Source of the DNA: AC-32 sp963736055
GTDB taxonomy: Bacteria > Actinomycetota > Thermoleophilia > Gaiellales > Gaiellaceae
Length of the DNA stretch: 64,000 nt
NCBI GenBank assembly: GCA_963736055.1
Contig: CAVTNM010000008.1
Span: 1,240,001 to 1,304,000, forward strand
Reading direction: 5' to 3'
The notes beneath the pieces were generated by a model, which ran no database searches, was not told the origin of the DNA, and saw only the letters and a program-made list of their open reading frames with translations. The position numbers were made by a program, and so were the translations under genes. How positions within the stretch are numbered: the first letter of the stretch is position 1; every line of letters begins with the position of its first letter. Shown here piece after piece: positions 16,148 to 24,386 of this stretch.

Positions 16148-17247
16148 GCAAGGTCGTCGCGCACGTCGTCGGGGCACGACCCAACTACATGAAGATGGCG
16201 CCGGTCTACGCGGCGCTCGCGCAGCGAGGCCTCGTCGATCAGTACCTCGTCCACACTGGCCAGCACTACGACGTGCAGCTGAACGACGTCTTCTTCGCCG
16301 AGCTGCCGCTGCCCGAGCCCGACGTGATGCTCGAGGTCGGCTCCGGCTCCCATGCCGAGCAGACCGCCCGCGCGCTGGTCGGGCTCGAGGAGACCTTCCT
16401 CCGGATCAAGCCGGATCTCGTCGTCGTGCCGGGCGACGTCAACTCGACCCTCGCGGGGGCGCTCGCGGCGGTGAAGCTCAAGATCCCGATCTGCCATCTC
16501 GAGGCCGGGTTGCGGAGCTTCGACTGGGACATGCCGGAGGAGCACAACCGGAAGGTCGCCGATCACCTCTCGAGCCTGCTGCTCGCGCCCTCGCAGGACG
16601 CGGTCCGGAACCTCGCAATCGAGGGCATCGCGGGCGACCACGTCGTGCTCATCGGCAACACGATGATCGACTCGCTGTTCACGAACCTGGCCTCTGCGCA
16701 GCGCCTCGCCTCCTGGGCGGAGTACGGCCTTCGGCGCGGGCACTACGTGCTGGTTACCCTCCATCGGCCCGCTCTGGTCGACGACCTCGAGCTGCTGCGG
16801 CGGACGATCGGGGCGCTGGAGGAGGTGTCTCGGGTGTTCCCGGTGGTGTTCCCGATGCATCCGCGGACGAAGGCGAGGATGGAGGAGGCGGGGATCGAGG
16901 TTCCCGGGCGAGTCCACATCACGCCGCCGCTCTCCTACACGACGTTCCTCTCGCTCGAGCTGGGCGCGGCCGCAGTCGCGACCGACTCTGGGGGTGTGCA
17001 GGAGGAGACCACTGCGCTCGGCGTTCCGTGCTTCACGCTCCGCGACAACACGGAGCGGCCGGTGACGGTCACCGACGGCACCAACGTCGTCCTCGGCCTC
17101 GACCCGAACCGGCTCGCGGAGATCCCGAGCCTGCTCAACGGCCCGCGCGTGCCGCGTCGCCCGCCACTGTGGGACGGCGCCGCCGGGGAGCGGGCTGCAG
17201 TCGAGATCGAGCGCACGCTCGGCGTCGAGCTCGCCCGGTCGGCCTAA
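16144..17247 (+). CDS. wecB: UDP-N-acetylglucosamine 2-epimerase (non-hydrolysing)
   Basis: A 367-aa enzyme that interconverts UDP-GlcNAc and UDP-ManNAc. Family landmarks: GARPNYMKMAPVY at the N-terminus, HTGQHYD, VPGDVNSTLAGALAA, HLEAGLRSF, the HRPALVDD segment (usually HR-x-EN), FPMHPRT, and TDSGGVQEETTALGVP near the C-terminus, which binds the UDP. Length is normal. It starts at ATG 16144 inside the stop of the WecG-like gene and so forms a two-gene operon supplying and using ManNAc. It ends 3 bases from the convergent beta-helix gene. Confidence 0.93.
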   Translation: MSKVVAHVVGARPNYMKMAPVYAALAQRGLVDQYLVHTGQHYDVQLNDVFFAELPLPEPDVMLEVGSGSHAEQTARALVGLEETFLRIKPDLVVVPGDVNSTLAGALAAVKLKIPICHLEAGLRSFDWDMPEEHNRKVADHLSSLLLAPSQDAVRNLAIEGIAGDHVVLIGNTMIDSLFTNLASAQRLASWAEYGLRRGHYVLVTLHRPALVDDLELLRRTIGALEEVSRVFPVVFPMHPRTKARMEEAGIEVPGRVHITPPLSYTTFLSLELGAAAVATDSGGVQEETTALGVPCFTLRDNTERPVTVTDGTNVVLGLDPNRLAEIPSLLNGPRVPRRPPLWDGAAGERAAVEIERTLGVELARSA

Positions 17248-17250
17248 CCC

Positions 17251-18532
17251 TCAGCGCCGCTCGTCGGCTCCGGCGTCCGCTCGAGAGCCTCGCGGCCTGC
17301 GCTGGCCGTCGATGTCGCGCCGCGGGTACCCGGTCTTCCCTGCGTGATTGATGGCGGGGGAGTTTCTCCGCAGATGGAGGTTGAAATGGCCCGGGTGTCG
17401 ACCTGATGAAGCCAAGATCCCGGACTCTCCGGTCGGTCCGCCCGCACTTGGCGCCCTTCCAGACGTTGTAGGAGTAGCTGACCCCGTTGTCGTAGCAGTT
17501 CCAGGGGCTCATCGGGCCGAGGTTGCCGATGAAGCGGTTGTTCAGGGAGACTTCGCCGTTGGGCATCCGCGGCTCCTGCAGCCAGCTGTTGTAGCGGATC
17601 GTGCAGTTGGTGCACTCGCGGATGTTCAGGGCGTAGTAGGTCGGCCCGCCGGTGTGGTCCATCGCCTCGTCGAGGAAGTTGTTCTCGATCAGGACGTTGT
17701 TGGGAGCGGCGTAGCCGGCCGCCGACTTGGAGTCGCCGGCCAGGTCGTTGGCGAAGTTGATCACGATCGTGTCGCAGCGGCGGAAGACCGAGTTGCGGAT
17801 GGTGACGTTGTCGGCCGGCTCGACCTGCAGGCACTCGGTGTGGTCGGAGCTCGAGCAGCGGGAGAAGTTCTCGAAGGTATCGCCGTCGAAGAGCAGGTCG
17901 TGCGAGCGCTTCAGCTTCGAGCCCATGCTCGAGTCGTAGGCGTTCTGCACCTCCGGGTGGTTGGAGCCGTTGCAGGGGTTGCCGTAGCTCGTCGGGCCGA
18001 TGCGGCTGTTCAGGAGCGAGACGTGGTCGCAGCTGGCGCAGACGAAGCCGACGTTGCCGCGCACATCGAGGTTGGAGAGCTGCAGGTAGTTGCCGCCTGA
18101 GTTCGACGGGCACTGCTGCCCGTCTGAGGGCTGGCCGCAGCCGTTGATGATGATGCTGCCCGTCAGCACCATGCTCTGCACGCTCAGGTGGGTGGCGCCC
18201 TTGACCTTGCGGTTGTCGCTCAGGTTGAGGTCGCCGATCGTGACGCGGGCACGCTTCGCCGGTCTGATCACGACGTTTCTCCTCGCGTTCGCCTTCGAGG
18301 CGTCGTAGAGAACGGTCTGGTCGCCGTAGGTTCCGCCCGCCGCCTGGATCACCTGGCCCGCACGGGCCACGTGGTAGCCCCGGTTGAACGTGCGGCACGG
18401 TGCGCGCTTCGTGCAGGGACCGGCGTCGGATCCCCTCGGCGAGAGGAAGACGCTCGCTTTCCGGGCGGCGGTGGGGTTGGCGCTCGTCGCCGCAGAGCTG
18501 GCCAGGAGCGCCAGGCAGCAGCCGATCGCCAC
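17251..18532 (-). pseudogene. Right-handed beta-helix secreted protein, copy A (frameshifted near 17391)
   Basis: Starts at GTG 18532 with a signal peptide (IGCCLALLASSAATSA). A pectate-lyase-like parallel beta-helix follows (SVFLSPRGSDAGPC, then GYHVARAGQVIQAAGGTYGDQT). After VWKGAKCG the frame goes wrong. Removing one G from the CCCGGG tract near 17391 restores a C-terminus homologous to copy B (FNLHLRRNSPAINHAG, then DAGADERR) ending at TGA 17251. Without that correction the frame runs on antisense through wecB. It lacks the N-terminal domain and proline-rich linker of copy B. The central 792 bp appears identical to copy B. Likely a cell-surface or secreted polysaccharide-binding or -cleaving protein. 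It could be a real pseudogene or a consensus error. Confidence 0.72.
17450..18241. repeat. 792-bp direct repeat, copy 1 (no difference seen)
   Basis: Bases 17450-18241 match 18763-19554 (offset 1313) with no difference that I could find line by line. Sequence on both sides is only distantly similar. The block lies within the beta-helix part of both genes. Confidence 0.9.
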
Positions 18533-18564
18533 TACGGCCGAATAGGCACTTTTCTTGAAAGCGG

Positions 18565-20280
18565 CTACCCGGATTCGTCCGCCCCCGCATCCGGCCCCGA
18601 GCCCTGCGGCCGGCTCTGCCCGTCGAAGTCGCGCGAGGGGTAGTTGCCCGGGTCACCGTGGTTGAGCGCCGGCGAGCCGGGGGCGAGGTGGAGGTCGAAG
18701 CTGCCCGGGCTCGAGTTGAGGAAGCCGAGGCTGGAGACGTTCAGGTCGGTCGAGCCACAGGCGGCGCCCTTCCAGACGTTGTAGGAGTAGCTGACCCCGT
18801 TGTCGTAGCAGTTCCAGGGGCTCATCGGGCCGAGGTTGCCGATGAAGCGGTTGTTCAGGGAGACTTCGCCGTTGGGCATCCGCGGCTCCTGCAGCCAGCT
18901 GTTGTAGCGGATCGTGCAGTTGGTGCACTCGCGGATGTTCAGGGCGTAGTAGGTCGGCCCGCCGGTGTGGTCCATCGCCTCGTCGAGGAAGTTGTTCTCG
19001 ATCAGGACGTTGTTGGGAGCGGCGTAGCCGGCCGCCGACTTGGAGTCGCCGGCCAGGTCGTTGGCGAAGTTGATCACGATCGTGTCGCAGCGGCGGAAGA
19101 CCGAGTTGCGGATGGTGACGTTGTCGGCCGGCTCGACCTGCAGGCACTCGGTGTGGTCGGAGCTCGAGCAGCGGGAGAAGTTCTCGAAGGTATCGCCGTC
19201 GAAGAGCAGGTCGTGCGAGCGCTTCAGCTTCGAGCCCATGCTCGAGTCGTAGGCGTTCTGCACCTCCGGGTGGTTGGAGCCGTTGCAGGGGTTGCCGTAG
19301 CTCGTCGGGCCGATGCGGCTGTTCAGGAGCGAGACGTGGTCGCAGCTGGCGCAGACGAAGCCGACGTTGCCGCGCACATCGAGGTTGGAGAGCTGCAGGT
19401 AGTTGCCGCCTGAGTTCGACGGGCACTGCTGCCCGTCTGAGGGCTGGCCGCAGCCGTTGATGATGATGCTGCCCGTCAGCACCATGCTCTGCACGCTCAG
19501 GTGGGTGGCGCCCTTGACCTTGCGGTTGTCGCTCAGGTTGAGGTCGCCGATCGTCACCGTTGCCCCGGAGGCCGGGCGGATGAGCACGTTGGCGGGCGCG
19601 CCTTCCTTGCTCGCGTCGTAGAGCACGGTCTGGTCGCCGTAGCTGCCGGCCGCCGCTTCGACCACCTGCCCGGGTGAGGCGACGTGGTAGCCGCGGTCGA
19701 AGCTGCGGCAGGGCGCTGCCAGGCTGCAGGGGTTGCCGTCCGAGCCTGAGGGCGAGAGGAAGTAGCTGGCCGGGCCTGAGGGCGGAGGCGGCGGTGGCGG
19801 TGGATCGAACGGAGGCGGTGGTGGTGGCGGCGGGTGGGGAGGGCCCGGAGGAGGCGGGGGTGCGCCCGGTGGTGGGGGCGGAGCGCCCGGTGCGCCGCTA
19901 CTGCGCTGGACTGCGAACGTGTAGTGCAACACGAGGCGCCGGCCGCTCTTGGAGACTGCGCGGAGCTCGAAGCGGTAGCTGCTCGCTCCGAGGCCCCTCC
20001 AACGCTTGGGCGACGAGCAGCGGGTGAAACGCGGGGCAGTCCAAGTCTTGCGTCCATACGAATGCCGGTAACGCATGCGGCAGCTCGTACGCACGCCCCG
20101 CTTGGCCTTCCACGCGAAGACGACCGCGCGGCCGGCGCCGGCATGGGGCGGCTTGGCGGTCAGCTTCGCCAGCGGCGCCGAGCGAAGCGGCGCCGCGCCG
20201 GCGCTCATGGCCGCACAGGTAAGAACGGCCGACACACAGGCCGCAACAGAGAGGGCTGGACTTCGGGAACGTCTCGGCAA
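18565..20280 (-). CDS. Right-handed beta-helix secreted protein, copy B, with proline-rich linker
   Basis: A 571-aa secreted protein. After a signal peptide (ALSVAACVSAVLTCAAMSAGA) comes a domain of about 100 residues, probably Ig-like, with four Cys. A Pro/Gly linker near residues 130-170 follows, then the beta-helix beginning SYFLSPSGSDGNPC and running to the C-terminus (DAGADESG). Many Asn/Cys-rich rungs (VTIGDLNL, NVTIRNSVFRRC, NCTIRYNSW) give the helix pattern. No catalytic residues are identifiable, so lyase, hydrolase or adhesin roles are all possible. It is tandem with copy A (32-bp gap) and likely co-transcribed with the larger beta-helix/LamG gene upstream. Confidence 0.82.
   Translation of the reverse strand: MPRRSRSPALSVAACVSAVLTCAAMSAGAAPLRSAPLAKLTAKPPHAGAGRAVVFAWKAKRGVRTSCRMRYRHSYGRKTWTAPRFTRCSSPKRWRGLGASSYRFELRAVSKSGRRLVLHYTFAVQRSSGAPGAPPPPPGAPPPPPGPPHPPPPPPPPFDPPPPPPPPSGPASYFLSPSGSDGNPCSLAAPCRSFDRGYHVASPGQVVEAAAGSYGDQTVLYDASKEGAPANVLIRPASGATVTIGDLNLSDNRKVKGATHLSVQSMVLTGSIIINGCGQPSDGQQCPSNSGGNYLQLSNLDVRGNVGFVCASCDHVSLLNSRIGPTSYGNPCNGSNHPEVQNAYDSSMGSKLKRSHDLLFDGDTFENFSRCSSSDHTECLQVEPADNVTIRNSVFRRCDTIVINFANDLAGDSKSAAGYAAPNNVLIENNFLDEAMDHTGGPTYYALNIRECTNCTIRYNSWLQEPRMPNGEVSLNNRFIGNLGPMSPWNCYDNGVSYSYNVWKGAACGSTDLNVSSLGFLNSSPGSFDLHLAPGSPALNHGDPGNYPSRDFDGQSRPQGSGPDAGADESG
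18763..19554. repeat. 792-bp direct repeat, copy 2 (no difference seen)
   Basis: Partner of 17450-18241. The matching block ends abruptly at base 19554 (next base C here, G in copy 1) and begins at 18763. Flanking protein sequence diverges to roughly half identity. Confidence 0.9.
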
Positions 20281-20455
20281 GGCGTTTGTGGCCGCAGGGG
20301 GTGCTTCGGGGGTGTCGCCCGGACCGAAGTGCCGGAGGGTAACAGAGGTGTCGGCGCCTGCTCAGCCCGCTTCGTCCGTCCCCGCGTCCGGCAGATGCGC
20401 CGAACCGCTCGAGGTGGGAGTACCAATAGCCATCGAGGCGTCCTGGCCCCCCGAT

Positions 20456-23350
20456 CTACCCGGGGATGATCGTCTGGCCCGTATTCAGATCCGTGTTACC
20501 ACTGCTGGACCAACCTGCAACGAAGCTGGACGGGTAGTAGGCGCCATACGCGCCCCGCAGGTCATAGTAGTTGTCGCGGTTCAGGCCACCGACGATGGTC
20601 CCGCCATAGCGACTTTCAGCTCCGTGCATGACGTAGCTCATGCCAGCGCCGGGCAGCGAGACGACCACGTTGTTGGCCAGGGTCGGGTTGTTGACCTGGC
20701 ACGGCCCCGAGTTGCAGTAGAACTGCCACCCTTCCCCGTTGCCCGCTCGTGGCTGGTAGGCGGTGTTGTAGGAGATCAGGGGGCCGTTGACCGCGCTGGT
20801 GCCGGAGAGCTGCAGCCAGTTCTCGTGCGCTCCCGTGGCGGCACCACCGGGAACCATCGTGTCGATCAGGTTGAACTGCTCGACGATCCGGCCGCCGCCC
20901 CCGCCGCCCGACTCGAGCACGCGAGCCGAACCGTTGCGGAACCAGTTGTATCTGAGCACGACGTTGTCCCCGGTGACGAAGGAGGACGGATTGGTACACC
21001 CGGCCTGATTGAACTCGTTGTTGACGATCGTCAGGTTGTCGGCGGCGATGCTCGTGTAGTTGACCGGGCAGCCGAAGTGGCTGTTGCTGACGTTCCAGCT
21101 GCAGCCGCTGTTGTCGTAGATCGTCTTGTCACCGAACTCCACGCCGTTGATCGTGACGGTGGAGCCCGGCGTGGTGCAGCGCAGCAGGCTGCCCGAGAGG
21201 CTCGCTCCGGGGATCGAGGCGCTCGCAATCGGCGTCAGCGCAGTCCCTGAGGGAATCCCCACCGCGTAGTCGACGCCGGCTACCTGCCACGGGGGGCGAA
21301 CGGCCGAGTTGGCAAAGAGATTGGGGTATTGCGCTCCACCCTGAGGCGCTGGCGGGGGAGGTGGCGGTGGTGGCGGTGGTGGTGGCGGTGGAGGCGGTGG
21401 TGGCGGAGGAGGCGGAGGCGGTGGTGGCGGTGGAGGAGGAGGAGGCGGAGGAGCCGCCGACGCAGTCGGGACGGGGGTCGCCAGGTCGGTGGTGATCTCG
21501 CTGCCGGTGAGCGCGTGGTTGTAGACACGTACGTCGTCGATGCGGCCGGCGAAGTACTCGCCCCACTTGGCGTTCCCGCCTATTCGCAGTGGATCGGGCG
21601 TTGCCGGCATCGGGCCCGACACTGACTGGGTGCCCGCCAGCGAGCCGTTGACGTAGAGGCGAACCGTCGAGCCGTCATACGTCGTCGCCAGATGCGTCCA
21701 GGCGTTGAGCGGCACCTGGGAGCTGCCATAGGCTCGCGCCTCCGCGCTTCCGTAGGCCATGCCCAGCGGGGCAGAGGTGTTTGCGCTCGCGTAGAGGGCG
21801 TAGGTCTGGCCCGAGGTGAGCCCTGAGGTGTCTTCCTTGATCAAGGCCGTTCGCCAGGTACCGAGCGCGGTCGGGTAGACCCAGGCCTCCAGCGTCATCC
21901 CTCCGGAGAGGTCGAGCGACGGCGCATCCGCGACGGTGACCCAGCTGGTGCTGCCGTTGAAGGACAGCGCGCCGGAGCTGTGTCCCAGAGCCGACCAGTT
22001 CGTCCCCGAGGTGACGCCGGCGTTTCCCTTGCCGGAGCTGTCGCCGGCGGTCGTGCCGGCGCCCTCGTTGAACGCGAAGGCAGCGACCAGGCCTGTGGGC
22101 TCCGGGCACGCCAGGGTCTGCGAGGCGAGCGAGGTCTTCGCGGACGAGTTTCCGGAGTAGTCGTAGGCCTCGACCGCGAGGTCGTAGAGCGTCGCGCAGT
22201 CCAGGGCGATGACCGTGAAGCTCGTGGTCTGCGTCGACCCGACGAGCACGTTGTTCCGGTAGATCCGATAACCGGCGACCCCGAAGTTGTCGACGGACGC
22301 GGCCCACGCGAGTGCGATTGTCGACGAGCCGCGGTTGGCGACGGTCAGGCCCGGGGGCTGCGACGGAGGCAGGACGTCGCTGGGCGGAGAGAGGACGCAG
22401 GCGCTCGTCGAGCCGGTGATGGTGGCCTTGCCAGAGTGGTTCCCGGCCAGGTCGAACGCATCCACGGCGAGCTTGTGCGACGTGCCGCAGGTCAGATTCG
22501 AGGCCTTTCCCGAGGTCGTGGTCGTCTTGGAGACGAGTGCGCCGTCGACGTAGAGGTCGTAGCCGGCCACGCCTCGCTGATCGGTCGATGCCCGCCACCG
22601 TGCGGCGAGCTGCACCTGGGTCTGCTCGACGAGCGTGAGCCCCGACGGCGTCGACGGGGCCCGGCGGTCGACGGACGTCGCCCTGCTGGTCGAGAGCACG
22701 CCCAAGTACCGCGAGAAGGTCTTCTGCTGGCTGCTCCGCGGCGCGATCGCGAGGTCGAGCGTGCTGCTCCCGCTCGCCGCCCTGATCGCAGCGCGCCAGG
22801 CCTGAGCCTCGAACGGCTTCCGCAGCGCGAGCAGCGCGACCATCCGGCCCGAACGCGGCCCGCGCAGGACGCGAAGGGCTCCCGGCCCGGAGAGGCGGAC
22901 GACCACGAGATCGGGGTTACCGGATTGCGCCAGCGACAGACCGGCTCCGTACGACGGCGCGAAGAGCGCGCATGGCCGGCCCGGATGGGCGTGGCGGAAG
23001 CTGTCGCACGCCTTCTGCGCGTCGGCAGTCGGGCTCCGCCGGGGGAGAACGAGCGGCTGGAGAACGCGGAGGTGTGCACTCCTGGCCCTGCGGCTCAGCC
23101 GTGCGAGCTGGCGCGGGCGGAGGCTCTTGCTGTCCAGGATGACCGTGTTGACCCCGGCCCGCCGCAGGCGCTTGAAGGTCTTGGCCGTGAAGGACGGCTT
23201 CCCCGCGACGCCCCAGAGCTCGGGGAGATTCGTCGAAGCTCGTGCGGCCGCCTCAGCGCCCGTCGCAAGGGTCGCCGCAGCCGCGACTGCGAGGAGCGGG
23301 AGAACGAGCAGCGTGAGATGGCGGCACTGATGGGGGGCGGCTCCCCTCAT
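20456..23350 (-). CDS. Large secreted FnIII-LamG-polyproline-beta-helix protein
   Basis: A 964-aa protein from ATG 23350 with a signal peptide (LTLLVLPLLAVAAAATLATG). Residues about 40-220 are a glycosidase-like or unknown domain (ELWGVAGKPSFTAKTFKRLR). Two fibronectin-III repeats follow (GVAGYDLYVDGALV; GVAGYRIYRNNVLVG). A concanavalin/LamG domain comes next (LVAAFAFNEGAGTTAGDSSG through GEYFAGRIDDVRVYNHAL), then an uninterrupted run of about 34 prolines, and last a parallel beta-helix (NGVEFGDKTIYDNSG, then NLTIVNNEFNQ). It is probably exported and cell-wall associated, binding or processing glycans. The LamG domain closely resembles the one ending the copper-oxidase protein at 33-40 kb. 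Catalytic residues are not evident. Confidence 0.82.
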   Translation of the reverse strand: MRGAAPHQCRHLTLLVLPLLAVAAAATLATGAEAAARASTNLPELWGVAGKPSFTAKTFKRLRRAGVNTVILDSKSLRPRQLARLSRRARSAHLRVLQPLVLPRRSPTADAQKACDSFRHAHPGRPCALFAPSYGAGLSLAQSGNPDLVVVRLSGPGALRVLRGPRSGRMVALLALRKPFEAQAWRAAIRAASGSSTLDLAIAPRSSQQKTFSRYLGVLSTSRATSVDRRAPSTPSGLTLVEQTQVQLAARWRASTDQRGVAGYDLYVDGALVSKTTTTSGKASNLTCGTSHKLAVDAFDLAGNHSGKATITGSTSACVLSPPSDVLPPSQPPGLTVANRGSSTIALAWAASVDNFGVAGYRIYRNNVLVGSTQTTSFTVIALDCATLYDLAVEAYDYSGNSSAKTSLASQTLACPEPTGLVAAFAFNEGAGTTAGDSSGKGNAGVTSGTNWSALGHSSGALSFNGSTSWVTVADAPSLDLSGGMTLEAWVYPTALGTWRTALIKEDTSGLTSGQTYALYASANTSAPLGMAYGSAEARAYGSSQVPLNAWTHLATTYDGSTVRLYVNGSLAGTQSVSGPMPATPDPLRIGGNAKWGEYFAGRIDDVRVYNHALTGSEITTDLATPVPTASAAPPPPPPPPPPPPPPPPPPPPPPPPPPPPPPPPPPAPQGGAQYPNLFANSAVRPPWQVAGVDYAVGIPSGTALTPIASASIPGASLSGSLLRCTTPGSTVTINGVEFGDKTIYDNSGCSWNVSNSHFGCPVNYTSIAADNLTIVNNEFNQAGCTNPSSFVTGDNVVLRYNWFRNGSARVLESGGGGGGRIVEQFNLIDTMVPGGAATGAHENWLQLSGTSAVNGPLISYNTAYQPRAGNGEGWQFYCNSGPCQVNNPTLANNVVVSLPGAGMSYVMHGAESRYGGTIVGGLNRDNYYDLRGAYGAYYPSSFVAGWSSSGNTDLNTGQTIIPG

Positions 23351-23424
23351 GCCGGGGGTATCGGCGTGCGGAACCGGCGGCTCGATGGATCCAATGAGGG
23401 ATGTCGCCTAACCGGAACCCTTCA

Positions 23425-23442
23425 CCTAGCCGTTCGGTTAGG
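23425..23442. promoter_or_regulatory. Palindromic operator-like site (CCTAGCCGTTCGGTTAGG)
   Basis: An 18-bp near-perfect dyad in the divergent promoter region between the beta-helix/LamG gene and the GT2 gene. A wider 9-bp inverted repeat (GCCTAACCG at 23406-23414, CGGTTAGGC at 23435-23443) overlaps it. A close relative occurs at 28893-28908 in another divergent promoter of this region. Confidence 0.45.
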
Positions 23443-23477
23443 CAAAGACCGGTCTTGTCGCCGAAAAACACGCTGTC

Positions 23478-23483
23478 TACGCT
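23478..23483 (+). promoter_or_regulatory. Candidate -10 element for a leaderless GT2 transcript
   Basis: TACGCT sits 6 bases before GTG 23490, with no Shine-Dalgarno. It is the same hexamer and near-identical spacing as before GTG 2624. Confidence 0.45.
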
Positions 23484-23489
23484 GGATGT

Positions 23490-24386
23490 GTGCCCCTCGT
23501 GGACGTCGTTGTCGTGTCCTACAACAGCCGCGAGCATCTGCGCGCGGCCGTCGAGCCTGTGGCGAATGTCACGAATATTCGCGGGATCGTGGTCGACAAC
23601 GGCTCCTCCGACGGCAGCATCGAAAGCATCTCCGACCTCCCGCTGACGATCATCCGCTCGGAGGCGAACCTCGGGTTCGCCCACGGGTGCAACCTCGGCT
23701 GGCGCGCCGGCGATTCGCCGTTCGTCCTCTTCCTGAACCCGGACGCCGCGATCGACCGCGCGTCGGTGCTCCGGCTGGTGCAGGTGACCGAAGATCCCGC
23801 CGTGGGGGCTGCGGCGCCGAAGATCGTGGACCCGGACGGCGAGCTCCACCACTCGCTGCGGCGCTTCCCGCGCCTGCGTTCGCTCTACGCGCAGGCGCTG
23901 TTCTTGCATCGTCTCTTCCCGCAGTCGGACTGGAGCGACGAGGTGATCAGGACGCCCGATGCCTACGCAGCGCCCGGCTCGCCCGACTGGGTTTCGGGGG
24001 CATGCTTCATGGTCAGGCGCGCGGAGCTGGAGGCGCTCGGCGGCCTGGACGAGGGTTTCTTCATGTACTGGGAGGACACCGACCTGTGCCGCCGGCTGCG
24101 GCTGCGCGGCCTGGACGTGCGGTACGAGCCGGAAGCGGTCGCGGTCCACGTCGGAGGCGCCTCCGGCGCGCGGTCCGGGCTCGTCCCCGTGCTTGCGGCG
24201 AGTCGGATCCGCTACTCGAAGAAGCACCGCTCGCGTGCCGGGGTCGCGGCGGAGCGGCTCGGGATCGCGCTCGGGGCGCTGACGCACATGGTCGTCGCCC
24301 GCGGCGGAATCGAGATGCGGGCCGGCCACGCCCGAGCATTGCGGCAGGCGGTCGCTCCGCGGCCGGCGGTCGGTGCCGGTGCTTAG
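23490..24386 (+). CDS. GT2-family glycosyltransferase (rhamnosyltransferase-like)
   Basis: A 298-aa GT-A transferase starting at GTG 23490. It has VDVVVVSYNSREHL, the nucleotide-binding DNGSSDGS, a DxD-like NPDAAI motif, WVSGACFMVRR, and FMYWEDTDLCRRLR, the ED-containing acceptor/catalytic segment typical of rhamnosyl/galactofuranosyl GT2 enzymes. No membrane helix is evident. It likely adds a sugar to a lipid-linked repeat unit on the cytoplasmic side. It is the first gene of a three-gene operon; the next gene overlaps its end by 14 bases. Confidence 0.88.
   Translation: MPLVDVVVVSYNSREHLRAAVEPVANVTNIRGIVVDNGSSDGSIESISDLPLTIIRSEANLGFAHGCNLGWRAGDSPFVLFLNPDAAIDRASVLRLVQVTEDPAVGAAAPKIVDPDGELHHSLRRFPRLRSLYAQALFLHRLFPQSDWSDEVIRTPDAYAAPGSPDWVSGACFMVRRAELEALGGLDEGFFMYWEDTDLCRRLRLRGLDVRYEPEAVAVHVGGASGARSGLVPVLAASRIRYSKKHRSRAGVAAERLGIALGALTHMVVARGGIEMRAGHARALRQAVAPRPAVGAGA

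Noticed and set aside
17251..20280. Transposon-driven duplication of the beta-helix genes
   Set aside because: No transposase, terminal inverted repeats or target-site duplications at the borders of the shared block; gene conversion or assembly error explains it better.
21340..21460. GGT/GGC-rich tract resembling a tandem DNA repeat
   Set aside because: It is the codon run of the polyproline linker; codons are mixed and there is no regular DNA period or CRISPR-like spacer structure.
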